DNA of 64,000 nucleotides from Bacteroidales bacterium (GTDB lineage: Bacteria; Bacteroidota; Bacteroidia; Bacteroidales; UBA1715). The DNA lies in contig JAKSTZ010000009.1 of the NCBI GenBank assembly GCA_024402335.1, positions 20,230-84,229 on the forward strand. The letters are read 5' to 3'. Positions 7,976 to 16,250 of this stretch are shown here, piece after piece. The notes beneath the pieces were generated by a model. That model did no database searches. It saw only the letters and a list, made by a program, of their open reading frames with translations, and was not told the origin of the DNA. Numbering within the stretch: position 1 is the first letter of the stretch; each line of letters begins with the position of its first letter. The translations under genes and the position numbers were made by a program.

Positions 7976-9595
7976 TTATTTTGCTTGTTCCAAAGCCAAT
8001 GTTTTTGTTGGCAAGTCGCAAACTTCAGATGGACCGAAGTATTGGATTGGACCTGGATATACGTAGCAAGTTTCTTTAGCCCAAGTTTCGCGGTTAGCAG
8101 CAAGAGCTTTGAAAGGAGCACCTTCCAATTCAACTAAAGCTTTACGGATAACTGGTTTCATTGCACCGTGACGTTTTTCCATGTTCATCATCATTGTGAT
8201 AGGAACACCAGCAGCAATCCATTGGTCAGCAGGTTTAGTTGTGTTCTTAATCAATGACATGTAACCAGATTTACCAGAAGCAATCAAGTTAGCAGCATTG
8301 TAACCTAATGAATAGCAGTAGTCAGCATCGAAGTTAGATGGAGCTGCACAACGACCTTCGTAACCGAAGAAGTGACCAAGACCTGAGAATTTACCAGTGT
8401 ATGAACCAGCAGCTTTTCTCTTAGCCAATTCTGTTCTTACCATTTCGATAAGAAGTTTTTCAGTTTCGATCAAAGAAACTTGTACGTTTCCGTGAGGGTC
8501 ACGTTCAAGAGTTAATTGTTTTTGTACGAAATCTGGAAGAGAAGCGTAAACTGAAGCAGAGTTAGCAGAAAGTTTCTTAACAGCAGCAGCAACGTCACCG
8601 TTAGTTTCAGCCAACAAGTCGTTCAATTCTTTGATAAGAACTTTCATTTCAGGAATGAATTCGATCAAACCTTCTGGGATAAGAACAACACCGAAGTTAT
8701 TACCAGCAGCAGCGCGAGCAGCTACAGTATCAGCGATGTTACCAACGATTTGAGCCAAAGTCATCTTCTTTGCTTCAACTTCTTCTGAAATGATACAAAT
8801 ATTAGGTTGAGTTTGCAAACCACATTCAAGAGCGATGTGAGAAGCAGAACGCCCCATCAATTTGATGAAGTGCCAGTATTTTTTTGCAGAGTTAGCATCA
8901 CGCATGATGTTACCGATAACTTCAGAGTAAACTTTACAAGCAGTGTCGAAACCGAAAGAAGTTTCAATTTGATCGTTCTTTAAGTCACCGTCGATAGTCT
9001 TAGGACAACCGATTACTTGGATGCCAGTATTTTTTTGTAGGTAGTATTCAGCCAAAACGCAAGCGTTTGTGTTAGAATCGTCACCACCGATGATAACTAA
9101 TGCTTTAATACCAAGTTTGTTGCAGATTTCGATTCCGCTGTCGAATTGAGAAGTTTCTTCCAATTTTGTACGACCAGAACCGATGATGTCGAAACCACCA
9201 GTGTTACGGTAAGCATCGATAATTTCAGAAGTTAATTCAATATATTTATGGTCGATCAATCCGCTAGGTCCACCTAAGAAACCATATAATTTAGCGTTTT
9301 TGTTCAAAGATTTAATACCATCGAACAAACCAGAAATTACATTGTGTCCACCAGGAGCTTGACCACCTGAAAGAATAACACCAACGTTGAATTCGTTCAT
9401 AGACAATTTTGAAGCAGCTTCTTCAAAAGTTACAACTGGCATTCCGTAAGTGTTAGGGAACAATTTCTTGATTTCTTCTTGGTCTGCAACAGATTGAGTT
9501 GCTTTACCTTCTTTTAGAGCAACACCACCTTTAAATGCTTTTGGCAATTTTGGTTGGTAAGCAGCTCTTGCTTTTTGTAATGCACTAATAGCCAT
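7976..9595 (-). CDS. pfp: Pyrophosphate-dependent phosphofructokinase
   Basis: 539 residues, the long form of PPi-fructose-6-phosphate 1-phosphotransferase, which interconverts fructose 6-phosphate and fructose 1,6-bisphosphate using pyrophosphate. Motifs: [12 protein letters not shown] (phosphoryl donor site), GGDDSNTNA, where the second Asp in GGDD goes with pyrophosphate rather than ATP use, [10 protein letters not shown] (the Lys marks PPi enzymes, Asp is catalytic) and [13 protein letters not shown]. Codon use is strongly biased (AAC, GGT, CGT), a sign of high expression. A second, ATP-type enzyme lies at 58.4 kb. Transcribed alone between a promoter at 9636-9666 and the terminator at 7.9 kb. 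Confidence 0.95.
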   Translation of the reverse strand: MAISALQKARAAYQPKLPKAFKGGVALKEGKATQSVADQEEIKKLFPNTYGMPVVTFEEAASKLSMNEFNVGVILSGGQAPGGHNVISGLFDGIKSLNKNAKLYGFLGGPSGLIDHKYIELTSEIIDAYRNTGGFDIIGSGRTKLEETSQFDSGIEICNKLGIKALVIIGGDDSNTNACVLAEYYLQKNTGIQVIGCPKTIDGDLKNDQIETSFGFDTACKVYSEVIGNIMRDANSAKKYWHFIKLMGRSASHIALECGLQTQPNICIISEEVEAKKMTLAQIVGNIADTVAARAAAGNNFGVVLIPEGLIEFIPEMKVLIKELNDLLAETNGDVAAAVKKLSANSASVYASLPDFVQKQLTLERDPHGNVQVSLIETEKLLIEMVRTELAKRKAAGSYTGKFSGLGHFFGYEGRCAAPSNFDADYCYSLGYNAANLIASGKSGYMSLIKNTTKPADQWIAAGVPITMMMNMEKRHGAMKPVIRKALVELEGAPFKALAANRETWAKETCYVYPGPIQYFGPSEVCDLPTKTLALEQAK

Positions 9596-9635
9596 ATACT
9601 TAATTTATTTAATAATTACATTATTTTTATGGTTG

Positions 9636-9666
9636 CGAAGATAGAAAATAATTGATAATTGACAAT
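9636..9666 (-). promoter_or_regulatory. Promoter of pfp
   Basis: Read on the minus strand: ATTG (9666-9663), 19 nt, TATCTTCG (9643-9636), a near match to TTTG-N19-TAnnTTTG. The -33 element sits inside the ATTGATAATT repeat cluster. Confidence 0.55.
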
Positions 9667-9708
9667 TGATAATTGATAATTATTTGAAATAGTGATTGGT
9701 AATTGATG
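9649..9708. repeat. Short AT-rich direct repeats (ATTGATAATT)
   Basis: The gap between pfp and porX holds several degenerate copies of ATTGATAATT / ATTGACAATT / ATTGGTAATT in tandem. Such runs are common between Bacteroidetes genes; they may arise by slippage. They overlap the -33 region of the pfp promoter. Confidence 0.5.
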
Positions 9709-9712
9709 ATTT

Positions 9713-11266
9713 TTAGATTGCTTTTAGTGAAATAAATGGGATAATCATTTCTTCGAGTGAAATTCCACCATGTTGAAACGTGTCTTTATAATAGTTCGCA
9801 TAATAGTTGAAATTGTTTGGGTATGCGAAGAAATCTTGATTTGTTGCAAAAATGTATGAAGAACTTATGTGACATTGTGGAAGTCGGGCTTCGATAGGTT
9901 TAGTGATTTCAAATACTTCTTTGGGATTATATTGTAACGCTTTGCCTTGTTTGTAACGAAGGTTGGTAGTAACGTTTTTGTCTCCTAAAACTTTTATAGG
10001 ATTTTGTATGTTTACCGAACCGTGGTCGGTTGTAATCATAACGTTGATTTTTTTCTTTGCCAAATCTTGTAAAAGCTCAAATAGAGGAGAATGGCTGAAC
10101 CATGAAACCGTAAGGGAGCGATAGGCAGCCTCGTCGTTGGCAAGTTCTTTTATCATATTCATTTCTGTCCGGGCATGCGAAAGAATGTCTATAAAGTTGT
10201 GTACCAACACTGAGAAATGATGTTGGGTAATTTTATAAAAACGGTCGTTGTTTTTCTTGCCGGTATTGATAGATGTAATTTTGTCGAAGAAAATCTTGTC
10301 GGTATATCCGAGACGTTTTAATTGGGAAATGAGCATTTCTTCTTCATGTAAATTCTTCATTTCGTCATCTTCGTCATCAACCCAAAGGTCGGGATATAGT
10401 TTTTCGAGATCGGCAGGCATATAACCGGAGAATAGCGCATTACGTGCATATTGTGTTGTTGTTGGCAAAATGCTGTAGTATAGAGAATCTTCTTCGATAG
10501 TGAAATATTCGCTTAATAAAGGTCGAAGTGCAACCCAGTGGTCGTAGCGTAGGTTGTCGATTACGAGCAAAAGCGTTTGCGAGTCTTTTTGTATTTCAGG
10601 AAAGACTTTTTCTTTAATTATGCTTGGCGAAAGTAATGGTTTATTGTCGCTGTTAGGCTTAAACCATGAAAGATAGTTTTTCTTGATGAATTTCGCGAAG
10701 TTTACATTTGCATCATTCTTTTGCATTAGTAGCAATTCGTTCATACTATGGTCTTTCGACTGAACTAATTGCATTTCCCAATAAACTAAATGTTGAAATA
10801 CTTCGATCCAATCTTGGTATGAATTTGCGTTTGCGATTTCCATTCCTAATTGTGAAAAATCTTTTTGGTACTTGCTTGTCGTGTTTTGGGTAAGTAAGTC
10901 GTTTTTATCCAGATTTTTCTTTAGTGCAAGAATTATTTGATTTGGATTTATCGGTTTGATAAGATAATCGTTTATGCGTGAACCGATTGCCTTGTCCATG
11001 ATGTTTTCTTCCTCACTTTTTGTGATCATAATGACAGGAAGTTCGGGAAGTTTTGTCTTTATGGCTTCTAAAACTTCAATTCCGCTTAAACCAGGCATTT
11101 GTTCGTCAAGAAAAACGATGTCGAATTTTTGTTTTGCAACTTCTGCAATTGCGTCGTTGCCGTTGTTCACAGGTGTGACGTTGTATCCTTTTGTCTCAAG
11201 AAACATAATGTGTGGCTTTAGAAGTTCGATTTCGTCGTCAGCCCAAAGAATGTGTATTTGTCGCAT
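9713..11266 (-). CDS. porX: PorX-type response regulator with PglZ domain
   Basis: 517 residues. N-terminal receiver domain (1-120) with acidic pair D10/D11, phospho-acceptor D54 (VFLDEQMPGLSG) and the conserved Lys in LIKPINP. The rest is a PglZ/alkaline-phosphatase-like domain: LLLVIDNLRYDHW, the catalytic Thr in SILPTTTQYARNALFSGYMP, and the metal ligands TTDHGSVN. This architecture is that of PorX, which together with sensor PorY and sigma factor SigP controls type IX secretion genes in Porphyromonas. The presence of porX implies that this organism has a type IX secretion system. No sensor gene is adjacent, which is usual. A TACCTTTG -7 box lies just upstream on the minus strand. Confidence 0.93.
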   Translation of the reverse strand: MRQIHILWADDEIELLKPHIMFLETKGYNVTPVNNGNDAIAEVAKQKFDIVFLDEQMPGLSGIEVLEAIKTKLPELPVIMITKSEEENIMDKAIGSRINDYLIKPINPNQIILALKKNLDKNDLLTQNTTSKYQKDFSQLGMEIANANSYQDWIEVFQHLVYWEMQLVQSKDHSMNELLLMQKNDANVNFAKFIKKNYLSWFKPNSDNKPLLSPSIIKEKVFPEIQKDSQTLLLVIDNLRYDHWVALRPLLSEYFTIEEDSLYYSILPTTTQYARNALFSGYMPADLEKLYPDLWVDDEDDEMKNLHEEEMLISQLKRLGYTDKIFFDKITSINTGKKNNDRFYKITQHHFSVLVHNFIDILSHARTEMNMIKELANDEAAYRSLTVSWFSHSPLFELLQDLAKKKINVMITTDHGSVNIQNPIKVLGDKNVTTNLRYKQGKALQYNPKEVFEITKPIEARLPQCHISSSYIFATNQDFFAYPNNFNYYANYYKDTFQHGGISLEEMIIPFISLKAI

Positions 11267-11366
11267 AATTTGTATAGAAAAGTCAATTAGAAAACGATGT
11301 TATTCAAATTTTATTGTCGTTGGAACAAAGGTATGAATTTCTAAACATAAGTTTTATAGTTTATCG

Positions 11367-11397
11367 TTTGCTCTCACAAAATTAATTTCTACTTTTG
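11367..11397 (+). promoter_or_regulatory. Promoter of prfA
   Basis: TTTG (11367-11370), exactly 19 nt, TACTTTTG (11390-11397): a perfect Bacteroidetes promoter with the start codon 17 nt downstream of the -7 box. Confidence 0.8.
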
Positions 11398-11414
11398 CAC
11401 CCAAATATCTACAA

Positions 11415-12500
11415 ATGGCAGAACAATCTCTATTAGAACGACTTGACGGTTTACAGTTCAAATTCGAAGAAATTTCTACAATGATAACGGACCCTGCGGT
11501 AATTGCCGATATGAAGCGTTTCGTTAAATTGAATAAGGAATATCACGAGTTGGAATTGCTTATGAATGCTCGTAAGGAGTACAAAAACTTGTTAGGAAAC
11601 TTGCAGGAAGCAAAGTCGATTTTGGAAAACGAAAACGACGAAGAAATGCGTGATATGGCGAAGATGGAAATAGACGAAACGGAACCGAAAATTGAAAAAA
11701 TGGAGGAGGAGATTCGTCTGTTATTAATTCCTGCTGATCCGGAAGACGGAAAAAATGCTATTGTGGAAATCCGTGGTGGAACAGGTGGTGATGAAGCTGC
11801 AATTTTTGCTGGTGATTTGTTCCGCATGTATTCGAAATATTGTGAATCTAAAGGTTGGAAGATACAGGTTACTTCTTTTAACGAAGGTACTTCTGGCGGT
11901 TATAAGGAAATTGTATTCGAAGTTACCGGTGACAATGTGTATGGTACATTGAAATATGAATCTGGTGTACACCGTGTACAACGTGTTCCTGCAACGGAAA
12001 CACAAGGACGTGTACATACTTCGGCAGCAACTGTTGCTGTTTTGCCAGAAGCCGAGGAATTCGATATTGATTTGAAGGAAACGGATATCCGTACCGATAT
12101 ATTCTGTGCATCAGGTCACGGTGGACAGAGTGTCAACACTACTTATTCTGCAATTCGTTTGGTTCACATTCCAACTGGTATCACAGTTCAATGTCAGGAC
12201 GAGAAATCGCAGTTGAAGAATAAGGCTAAGGCCATGATAGAATTGCGTACACGTATTTATAATATGGAGTACCAAAAATATTTGGACAATATAGCATCGA
12301 AACGTAAAACTATGGTTTCGACAGGTGACCGTTCTGCAAAAATTAGAACATACAATTATCCACAAGGTCGTGTTACAGATCACCGTATCAATTTAACATT
12401 GTATAATTTGCAAGCAATTGTCGGTGGCGATATCCAGGAAATTATAGATGGCTTGATCGTAGCTGAAAATGCAGAACGATTGAAAGCAGGCGAAATTTAA
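11415..12500 (+). CDS. prfA: Peptide chain release factor 1
   Basis: 361 residues. The stop-codon-reading tripeptide PAT is present in [17 protein letters not shown], which assigns the protein to RF1 (UAA/UAG). The peptidyl-tRNA hydrolysis motif GGQ is at residues 236-238 ([12 protein letters not shown]), with the usual [13 protein letters not shown] following. The N-terminal helical domain is rich in Glu and Met. Length is normal. Single-gene transcript ending in its own terminator. Confidence 0.97.
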   Translation: MAEQSLLERLDGLQFKFEEISTMITDPAVIADMKRFVKLNKEYHELELLMNARKEYKNLLGNLQEAKSILENENDEEMRDMAKMEIDETEPKIEKMEEEIRLLLIPADPEDGKNAIVEIRGGTGGDEAAIFAGDLFRMYSKYCESKGWKIQVTSFNEGTSGGYKEIVFEVTGDNVYGTLKYESGVHRVQRVPATETQGRVHTSAATVAVLPEAEEFDIDLKETDIRTDIFCASGHGGQSVNTTYSAIRLVHIPTGITVQCQDEKSQLKNKAKAMIELRTRIYNMEYQKYLDNIASKRKTMVSTGDRSAKIRTYNYPQGRVTDHRINLTLYNLQAIVGGDIQEIIDGLIVAENAERLKAGEI

Positions 12501-12506
12501 TAGAAG

Positions 12507-12532
12507 AGACTGGCGTTTGCTGGTCTTTTTTT
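12507..12532 (+). terminator. Terminator of prfA
   Basis: AGACTGGC (12507-12514) pairs with GCTGGTCT (12519-12526), counting two G-U pairs, around a 4-nt loop, followed directly by a T-run. Confidence 0.7.
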
Positions 12533-12544
12533 ATTGTAATATTG

Positions 12545-12560
12545 TTCGTTGTTTTGCGAA
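12545..12560. promoter_or_regulatory. ArsR operator copy 1
   Basis: TTCGTTGTTTTGCGAA, an inverted repeat with arms TTCG and CGAA. It is identical to the copy before the resistance operon (13003-13018) and closely similar to the one in the arsR promoter. It lies 36 nt upstream of copy 2, so both could be bound together in front of arsR. Confidence 0.65.
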
Positions 12561-12576
12561 TAATGTTACAAAAAAT

Positions 12577-12607
12577 TTTGTTTTTGTGAAAACTGTTCGT
12601 ATGTTTG
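12577..12607 (+). promoter_or_regulatory. Promoter of arsR
   Basis: TTTG (12577-12580), 19 nt, TATGTTTG (12600-12607). The -7 box lies inside operator copy 2, so repressor binding would block RNA polymerase. Confidence 0.75.
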
Positions 12608-12611
12608 CGAA
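12596..12611. promoter_or_regulatory. ArsR operator copy 2, over the arsR promoter
   Basis: TTCGTATGTTTGCGAA, flanked by TG and CA so that the full inverted repeat is TGTTCG-N8-CGAACA. It covers the -7 box of the arsR promoter, which implies negative autoregulation. Confidence 0.75.
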
Positions 12612-12627
12612 CAGAAAATAAAATGGT

Positions 12628-12957
12628 ATGGCTGAAAAGAATTATTGCATAAAAACAGAAACATTGGCTCGTATGGCGAAAGCGCTAGGACATCCTGCAC
12701 GTATAGCTATTATGAAATTTTTGGCGAGTCAAGAAACTTGTTATTTTGGTGACATTCACGAAGAACTACCTATAGCTAAAGCAACAGTAAGTCAGCATTT
12801 GTCGGCTTTGAAAGAAGCAGGACTTATTCAAGGTGAGATAGAAGCCCCAAAAGTTAAGTATTGTATTAATCGTGAAAATTGGGAATATGCGAAACAGTTG
12901 TTTTCAGACTTCTTTGCCTTGAATTTATGTGATAAGAAAGACTCTTGTTGTGAATGA
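12628..12957 (+). CDS. arsR: ArsR-family metal/arsenic-responsive repressor
   Basis: 109 residues with a winged helix-turn-helix: [14 protein letters not shown], then recognition region [20 protein letters not shown]. The classic CVC motif of the alpha-3 helix is not present; there is only C38 (QETCYFGDI). Three more Cys lie at the C-terminus (C101, C107, C108 in LCDKKDSCC), resembling the C-terminal cysteine site described for some other ArsR proteins. It probably releases its operators on binding As(III) or a trivalent organoarsenical. Three 16-bp operator copies (12545, 12596, 13003) define its local regulon. A terminator directly follows, so it is transcribed apart from the resistance genes. 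Confidence 0.9.
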   Translation: MAEKNYCIKTETLARMAKALGHPARIAIMKFLASQETCYFGDIHEELPIAKATVSQHLSALKEAGLIQGEIEAPKVKYCINRENWEYAKQLFSDFFALNLCDKKDSCCE

Positions 12958-12965
12958 TTTTTAAG

Positions 12966-12988
12966 AACCCTTGTTTTTGAGGGTTTTT
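12966..12988 (+). terminator. Terminator of arsR
   Basis: AACCCT (12966-12971) and AGGGTT (12980-12985) form a short stem followed by T residues, 8 nt after the arsR stop. Confidence 0.75.
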
Positions 12989-13002
12989 ATTTAGTTTTAT
13001 TG

Positions 13003-13018
13003 TTCGTTGTTTTGCGAA
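13003..13018. promoter_or_regulatory. ArsR operator copy 3, before the resistance operon
   Basis: TTCGTTGTTTTGCGAA, identical to copy 1. A promoter-like TTTT-N19-TTGTTTTG (12984-13014) overlaps it, so the resistance operon should have its own ArsR-controlled promoter 24 nt upstream of the first gene. Confidence 0.7.
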
Positions 13019-13041
13019 TTACTAACAAATGAATATATATT

Positions 13042-13272
13042 ATGAAAAAAGTAAAAGTATTGATTAGCGGATGTGCTTGTAATAGCAAATTTGCAGATTT
13101 AGTGGAAAAAGTAGTAAGTGAACAATCTTTGGATGTGTCTGTTACTCGTGTTACAGATATAGAAGAGGTTATGCGCTATAATGTCATGTCGCTACCTGCT
13201 CTAGTTGTAGATGAACAAGTTGTTGCTCGTGGGGCTAAAACAGAAAAAGAATTGGTTGAACTATTAAAGTAA
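13042..13272 (+). CDS. Small thioredoxin-like protein of the ars operon
   Basis: 76 residues with the fold pattern of the small archaeal-type thioredoxin/glutaredoxin family (MKKVKVLISGCACNSKFADL ... MSLPALVVDEQVVARG). The usual CxxC is here C-x-C (GCACNSK), which would change the redox chemistry; it may bind or hand over arsenic through thiols. It occupies the place of ArsE in arsEFG-type operons. Gap to the next gene is 6 nt. Confidence 0.75.
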   Translation: MKKVKVLISGCACNSKFADLVEKVVSEQSLDVSVTRVTDIEEVMRYNVMSLPALVVDEQVVARGAKTEKELVELLK

Positions 13273-13278
13273 AAGAAT

Positions 13279-13656
13279 ATGAAAAAACTATTGTCTTTAA
13301 TTATTTTTTTGTGTTTGTATCTTATAGGATACAGTCAAAATGTTGATGTTGTTTATTTTCATGGTAAACAAAGATGTGTAACTTGTTTGAGCATAGAAAA
13401 GTATGCAAAAGAAGCTGTACAAGAAATAGGTGCTGATAAGCAGACGAAGGGACATGTTCGTTTTGAAGCTATTGATTTTTCTACAGAAGAAGGAAATAGC
13501 ATTGCACAAGAATATAAGGTTGCCTGGTCTACATTGTTTATAATAAATGGTGATGTTCGTAAGGATATTACACAGTTGGCGTTTCGTTATGCTAAAAATC
13601 AGCCCGAAGAGTTTAAGAGATTGTTAAAACTTGAGATTGAGTCTATACTGCAATGA
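13279..13656 (+). CDS. arsF: ArsF-family exported thioredoxin-like protein
   Basis: 125 residues with a signal peptide or membrane anchor (MKKLLSLIIFLCLYLIGYSQ) and a thioredoxin-like domain carrying CVTC in FHGKQRCVTCLSIEKYAKE. This matches the ArsF family annotated as a subunit of a nitrophenyl-compound reductase in arsEFG operons that deal with nitro-aromatic arsenicals. Expected to act in the periplasm with ArsG as electron donor. The stop overlaps the arsG start (ATGA). Confidence 0.78.
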   Translation: MKKLLSLIIFLCLYLIGYSQNVDVVYFHGKQRCVTCLSIEKYAKEAVQEIGADKQTKGHVRFEAIDFSTEEGNSIAQEYKVAWSTLFIINGDVRKDITQLAFRYAKNQPEEFKRLLKLEIESILQ

Positions 13657-14360
13657 TAGAATATTTACATACACTTTTAGACAGTAGTACTGTTCCTATG
13701 TTGACGGCAATCGTGTTAGGGTTGCTTACGGCAATTAGTCCATGTCCTTTGTTTACAAACATAACAGCTGTTAGTTTTATTTGTAAGGATGTAGATAAAC
13801 ATGCTGTATTTAATAAAGGAATATGTTATTGTTTGGGAAGAATTGTTGCCTATACTTGTTTAGGTGTTTTGCTCATTTATGTTCTAAAAAAAGGAGGAGA
13901 AATTTTTGGTCTACAAAATGCAATACATGTTATCGGTGAATATGTTATAGGTCCTATACTTATTCTCATTGGATTGTTTATGTTGTTTGGGCATTTGTTG
14001 CATTTACCTAAGTTTGGCTTTTCAGGAAATGTTGTGGATAGCCGTTTTCATGGAGTTGCAGGCTCTTTTTTGCTGGGGTTCTTTTTTGCAATGGCATTTT
14101 GTCCTACAAGTGCGATGTTTTATTTCGGCATGTTGATCCCATTGTCGGTTGGAACTGAAACTGGTTATTTCTTGCCGATATTTTTTGCAATTGCTACTGC
14201 GCTTCCTGTTTTAATTGTTGCATGGATTTTAGCCTTTTGTGTAACAAATCTTTCTACTTGGATAGGAAATGTGCAAAAATTTCAGAAATGGCTTAATTCT
14301 GTAGTTTCGCTAATTTTTATGATAGTTGGATTGTATTATACCATAATGTTGATAGTATGA
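13653..14360 (+). CDS. arsG: ArsG-family CcdA-like membrane transporter
   Basis: 235 residues with about six membrane helices of the DsbD/CcdA type. Cys-Pro motifs sit in the first and fourth helix regions: TAISPCPLFTNI and MAFCPTSAMFY, the places of the redox Cys in CcdA proteins. This family is annotated as an efflux or electron-transfer partner for aromatic arsenicals (ArsG). The overlaps of 4 nt with both neighbours indicate translational coupling. Whether it moves electrons to ArsF or exports an arsenical cannot be decided from sequence. Confidence 0.8.
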   Translation: MIEYLHTLLDSSTVPMLTAIVLGLLTAISPCPLFTNITAVSFICKDVDKHAVFNKGICYCLGRIVAYTCLGVLLIYVLKKGGEIFGLQNAIHVIGEYVIGPILILIGLFMLFGHLLHLPKFGFSGNVVDSRFHGVAGSFLLGFFFAMAFCPTSAMFYFGMLIPLSVGTETGYFLPIFFAIATALPVLIVAWILAFCVTNLSTWIGNVQKFQKWLNSVVSLIFMIVGLYYTIMLIV

Positions 14361-14781
14361 AAATTTTAGTTTTATGTACGGGAAACCGTTGTCGAAGTCA
14401 AATGGTGCAGGGTGTTTTAGAATACTTGAATCCTTTACTTGAGGTTCATTCTGCAGGTGTAAAACCTGCAGATGCTGTTCATCCACTTGCAATATCAGTT
14501 ATGAAGGAGGTAGGTATAGACATATCGTTGCATTACCCAAAATCGGTGAATCAATATCTCGATCAATCATGGGATTATGTTTTGACTGTTTGTGGTTCTG
14601 CAAAAGAATCTTGCCCGTTTTTACTGGTAAGGTAGAACATCGATTGCATATAGGTTTTGATGATCCAGATGCTTTTGTGGGAACAACAGAAGAACAAATT
14701 CAGGAATTTCGTAGCATTCGAGACAAAATAATTATGGATATAACAGATTGGTATAAGAAAGAATTACAGTTTTTTTTATAG
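14357..14781 (+). pseudogene. arsC: Arsenate reductase, frameshifted
   Basis: A low-molecular-weight-phosphatase-type arsenate reductase split over two frames. Frame one (14357-14635) gives the P-loop VLCTGNRCRSQM and the redox pair C-x6-C (TVCGSAKESCP), then runs to a premature stop. The rest, FTGKVEHRLHIGFDDPDAF to the end at 14781, is read in another frame. The break lies at about 14615-14622 (CCCGTTTTTA); restoring one base or shifting by -1 rejoins the protein. All catalytic residues are upstream of the break. It may be a real mutation, a homopolymer sequencing error, or less likely a -1 slip at GTTTTTA. Without it the operon would lack arsenate reduction. Confidence 0.85.
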
Positions 14782-14788
14782 AAATGAT

Positions 14789-15757
14789 ATGTTAGAAAAT
14801 TTTGCAAATTGGCTCGTGTATGATGTCGTTGGAATAGAGTTATATTCTCGTATAGGAGAAGCTTTAAGTTTTTTTGTATATGATTCACTTAAAATTTTAC
14901 TGTTACTTTTTGTTATCAGTATAGTTATGGGATTTGTGAATGCATATTTTCCGATAGAACGTCTTCGTAATTTTCTTACAAACAAGAAACTGTATGGAAC
15001 GCAATATCTGTTAGCTTCGTTGTTTGGGGCTATAACGCCTTTTTGCTCATGTTCTTCCATTCCACTTTTTATAGGATTTGTGAAAGGTGGTATACCTTTA
15101 GGTGTAACTTTTTCGTTTTTAATAACATCTCCATTGGTTAACGAAGTTGCTGTTGCAATGTTTTTAGGTGTATTTGGACTAAATGTAACATTGGTTTATA
15201 TAATAAGTGGCGTTTTGCTCGGTATGTTTGGAGGTTATATACTAGGTAAATTAAAACTAGAACGTTTGTTGTCTCCATGGGTATTGGAAATACAAAAGCA
15301 ATCTATTGGTGAAAACGCACAATGGGAACATGAGAAGTTGTCGTTTATGCAACGAATGCCATTTATTGTTCGTGATTCGTGGAATATAGTAAAGGGTGTT
15401 ATTGTTTATGTGATTATAGGTATTGGCATAGGGGCGTGTATGCACGGTTATGTTCCCGAAGGATTCTTTGAAACTTATTTGTCTTCTGATACATGGTATG
15501 CTGTTCCATTGGCTGTAATTTGTGCTGTTCCAATGTATGCAAATGCAGCAGGAATAGTTCCCGTTGTTGAGGTTTTTGTTGCCAAAGGTGTAAGCATAGG
15601 AACTGCTCTTGCTTTCATGATGGCTGTTGTTGGGCTTTCGCTACCAGAAGCAACGTTGTTGAAAAAAGTGATGTCTATTCGGCTGATTTGCCTATTTTTT
15701 GGAATAATAGCATTGTTTATAATACTTCTTGGATTCTTCTATAATATTGTTCTGTAA
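14789..15757 (+). CDS. arsP: ArsP-type permease (organoarsenical or metal efflux)
   Basis: 322 residues with about eight membrane helices, two-fold symmetric as in the DUF318/ArsP family. Key motif: GAITPFCSCSSIPLFIGF with two Cys, and in the second half AVPMYANAAGIVPVVE. ArsP exports trivalent organoarsenicals; close relatives export other metals. Position as last gene of the ars operon (7 nt after arsC) favours arsenicals. The stop codon directly abuts the stop of the convergent repeat protein, with no terminator visible. Confidence 0.85.
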   Translation: MLENFANWLVYDVVGIELYSRIGEALSFFVYDSLKILLLLFVISIVMGFVNAYFPIERLRNFLTNKKLYGTQYLLASLFGAITPFCSCSSIPLFIGFVKGGIPLGVTFSFLITSPLVNEVAVAMFLGVFGLNVTLVYIISGVLLGMFGGYILGKLKLERLLSPWVLEIQKQSIGENAQWEHEKLSFMQRMPFIVRDSWNIVKGVIVYVIIGIGIGACMHGYVPEGFFETYLSSDTWYAVPLAVICAVPMYANAAGIVPVVEVFVAKGVSIGTALAFMMAVVGLSLPEATLLKKVMSIRLICLFFGIIALFIILLGFFYNIVL

Positions 15758-16240
15758 TTACCAAATAAAACTAATAGTGTGGCAAATTGCTACGAAGCTT
15801 TCAATAGTGATGTCATTGTTTACATTGCAAATGACATCACTGCTATAGCTTGAAGTTCCTTTATAGATTTTCTTGTCGCTGATATTGCAGATAATGTCGC
15901 TGCTGTACGTGGAATTGCCTTTATACATTTTACTGTCTTTTATGGTGCAAATAACATCGCTTGAGTAGCTGGAATTACCCTTGTACACTTTCCCGTCTTT
16001 AATCGTATAGATTACATCGCTACTATAGGTTGAATTACCTTTGTAGATTTTCCCATCTTTAATGTTTAAAAGAACGTCGCTTGAGTACGAAGAGTTTCCT
16101 TTGTACACCTTGCCGTCGTTAATGTTGCAGATAATGTCGCTGCTGTACGAAGAATTACCTTTGTAAACCGTACAATTTTGTTGTGTGAAAAATGAAAATA
16201 GTCCCATGGTAAGTATAAGTGATAGAATGAATTTTTTCAT
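15758..16240 (-). CDS. Secreted protein of six 20-residue repeats
   Basis: 160 residues: signal peptide (MKKFILSLILTMGLFSFF), then six tandem units of 20 residues of pattern K-V/I/M-YKGNSSYSSDVI-xx-I-x-DG, and a 17-residue tail (ITIESFVAICHTISFIW). Only hydrophobic positions and a few polar ones vary, so each unit probably forms a beta-hairpin in a solenoid or propeller-like array. Similar repeats with a tail of type LTIEEFVA occur, as I recall, in small proteins of gut bacteria, without known function. The DNA repeats with a 60-bp period at about 15.83-16.18 kb, allowing copy-number change. Confidence 0.75.
   Translation of the reverse strand: MKKFILSLILTMGLFSFFTQQNCTVYKGNSSYSSDIICNINDGKVYKGNSSYSSDVLLNIKDGKIYKGNSTYSSDVIYTIKDGKVYKGNSSYSSDVICTIKDSKMYKGNSTYSSDIICNISDKKIYKGTSSYSSDVICNVNNDITIESFVAICHTISFIW
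15828..16182 (-). repeat. 60-bp tandem repeats inside a coding region
   Basis: About six degenerate 60-bp units, each containing GATGTCATT/GACGTTCTT-like and GGAAATTCT-like segments on the coding strand. They encode the repeated unit of the protein above. Confidence 0.75.
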
Positions 16241-16250
16241 AGTGTATATG

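Noticed and set aside
15828..16182. Regular 60-bp repeats as a possible CRISPR array
   Set aside because: The repeats are contiguous without unique spacers, keep a reading frame, and encode a secreted repeat protein.
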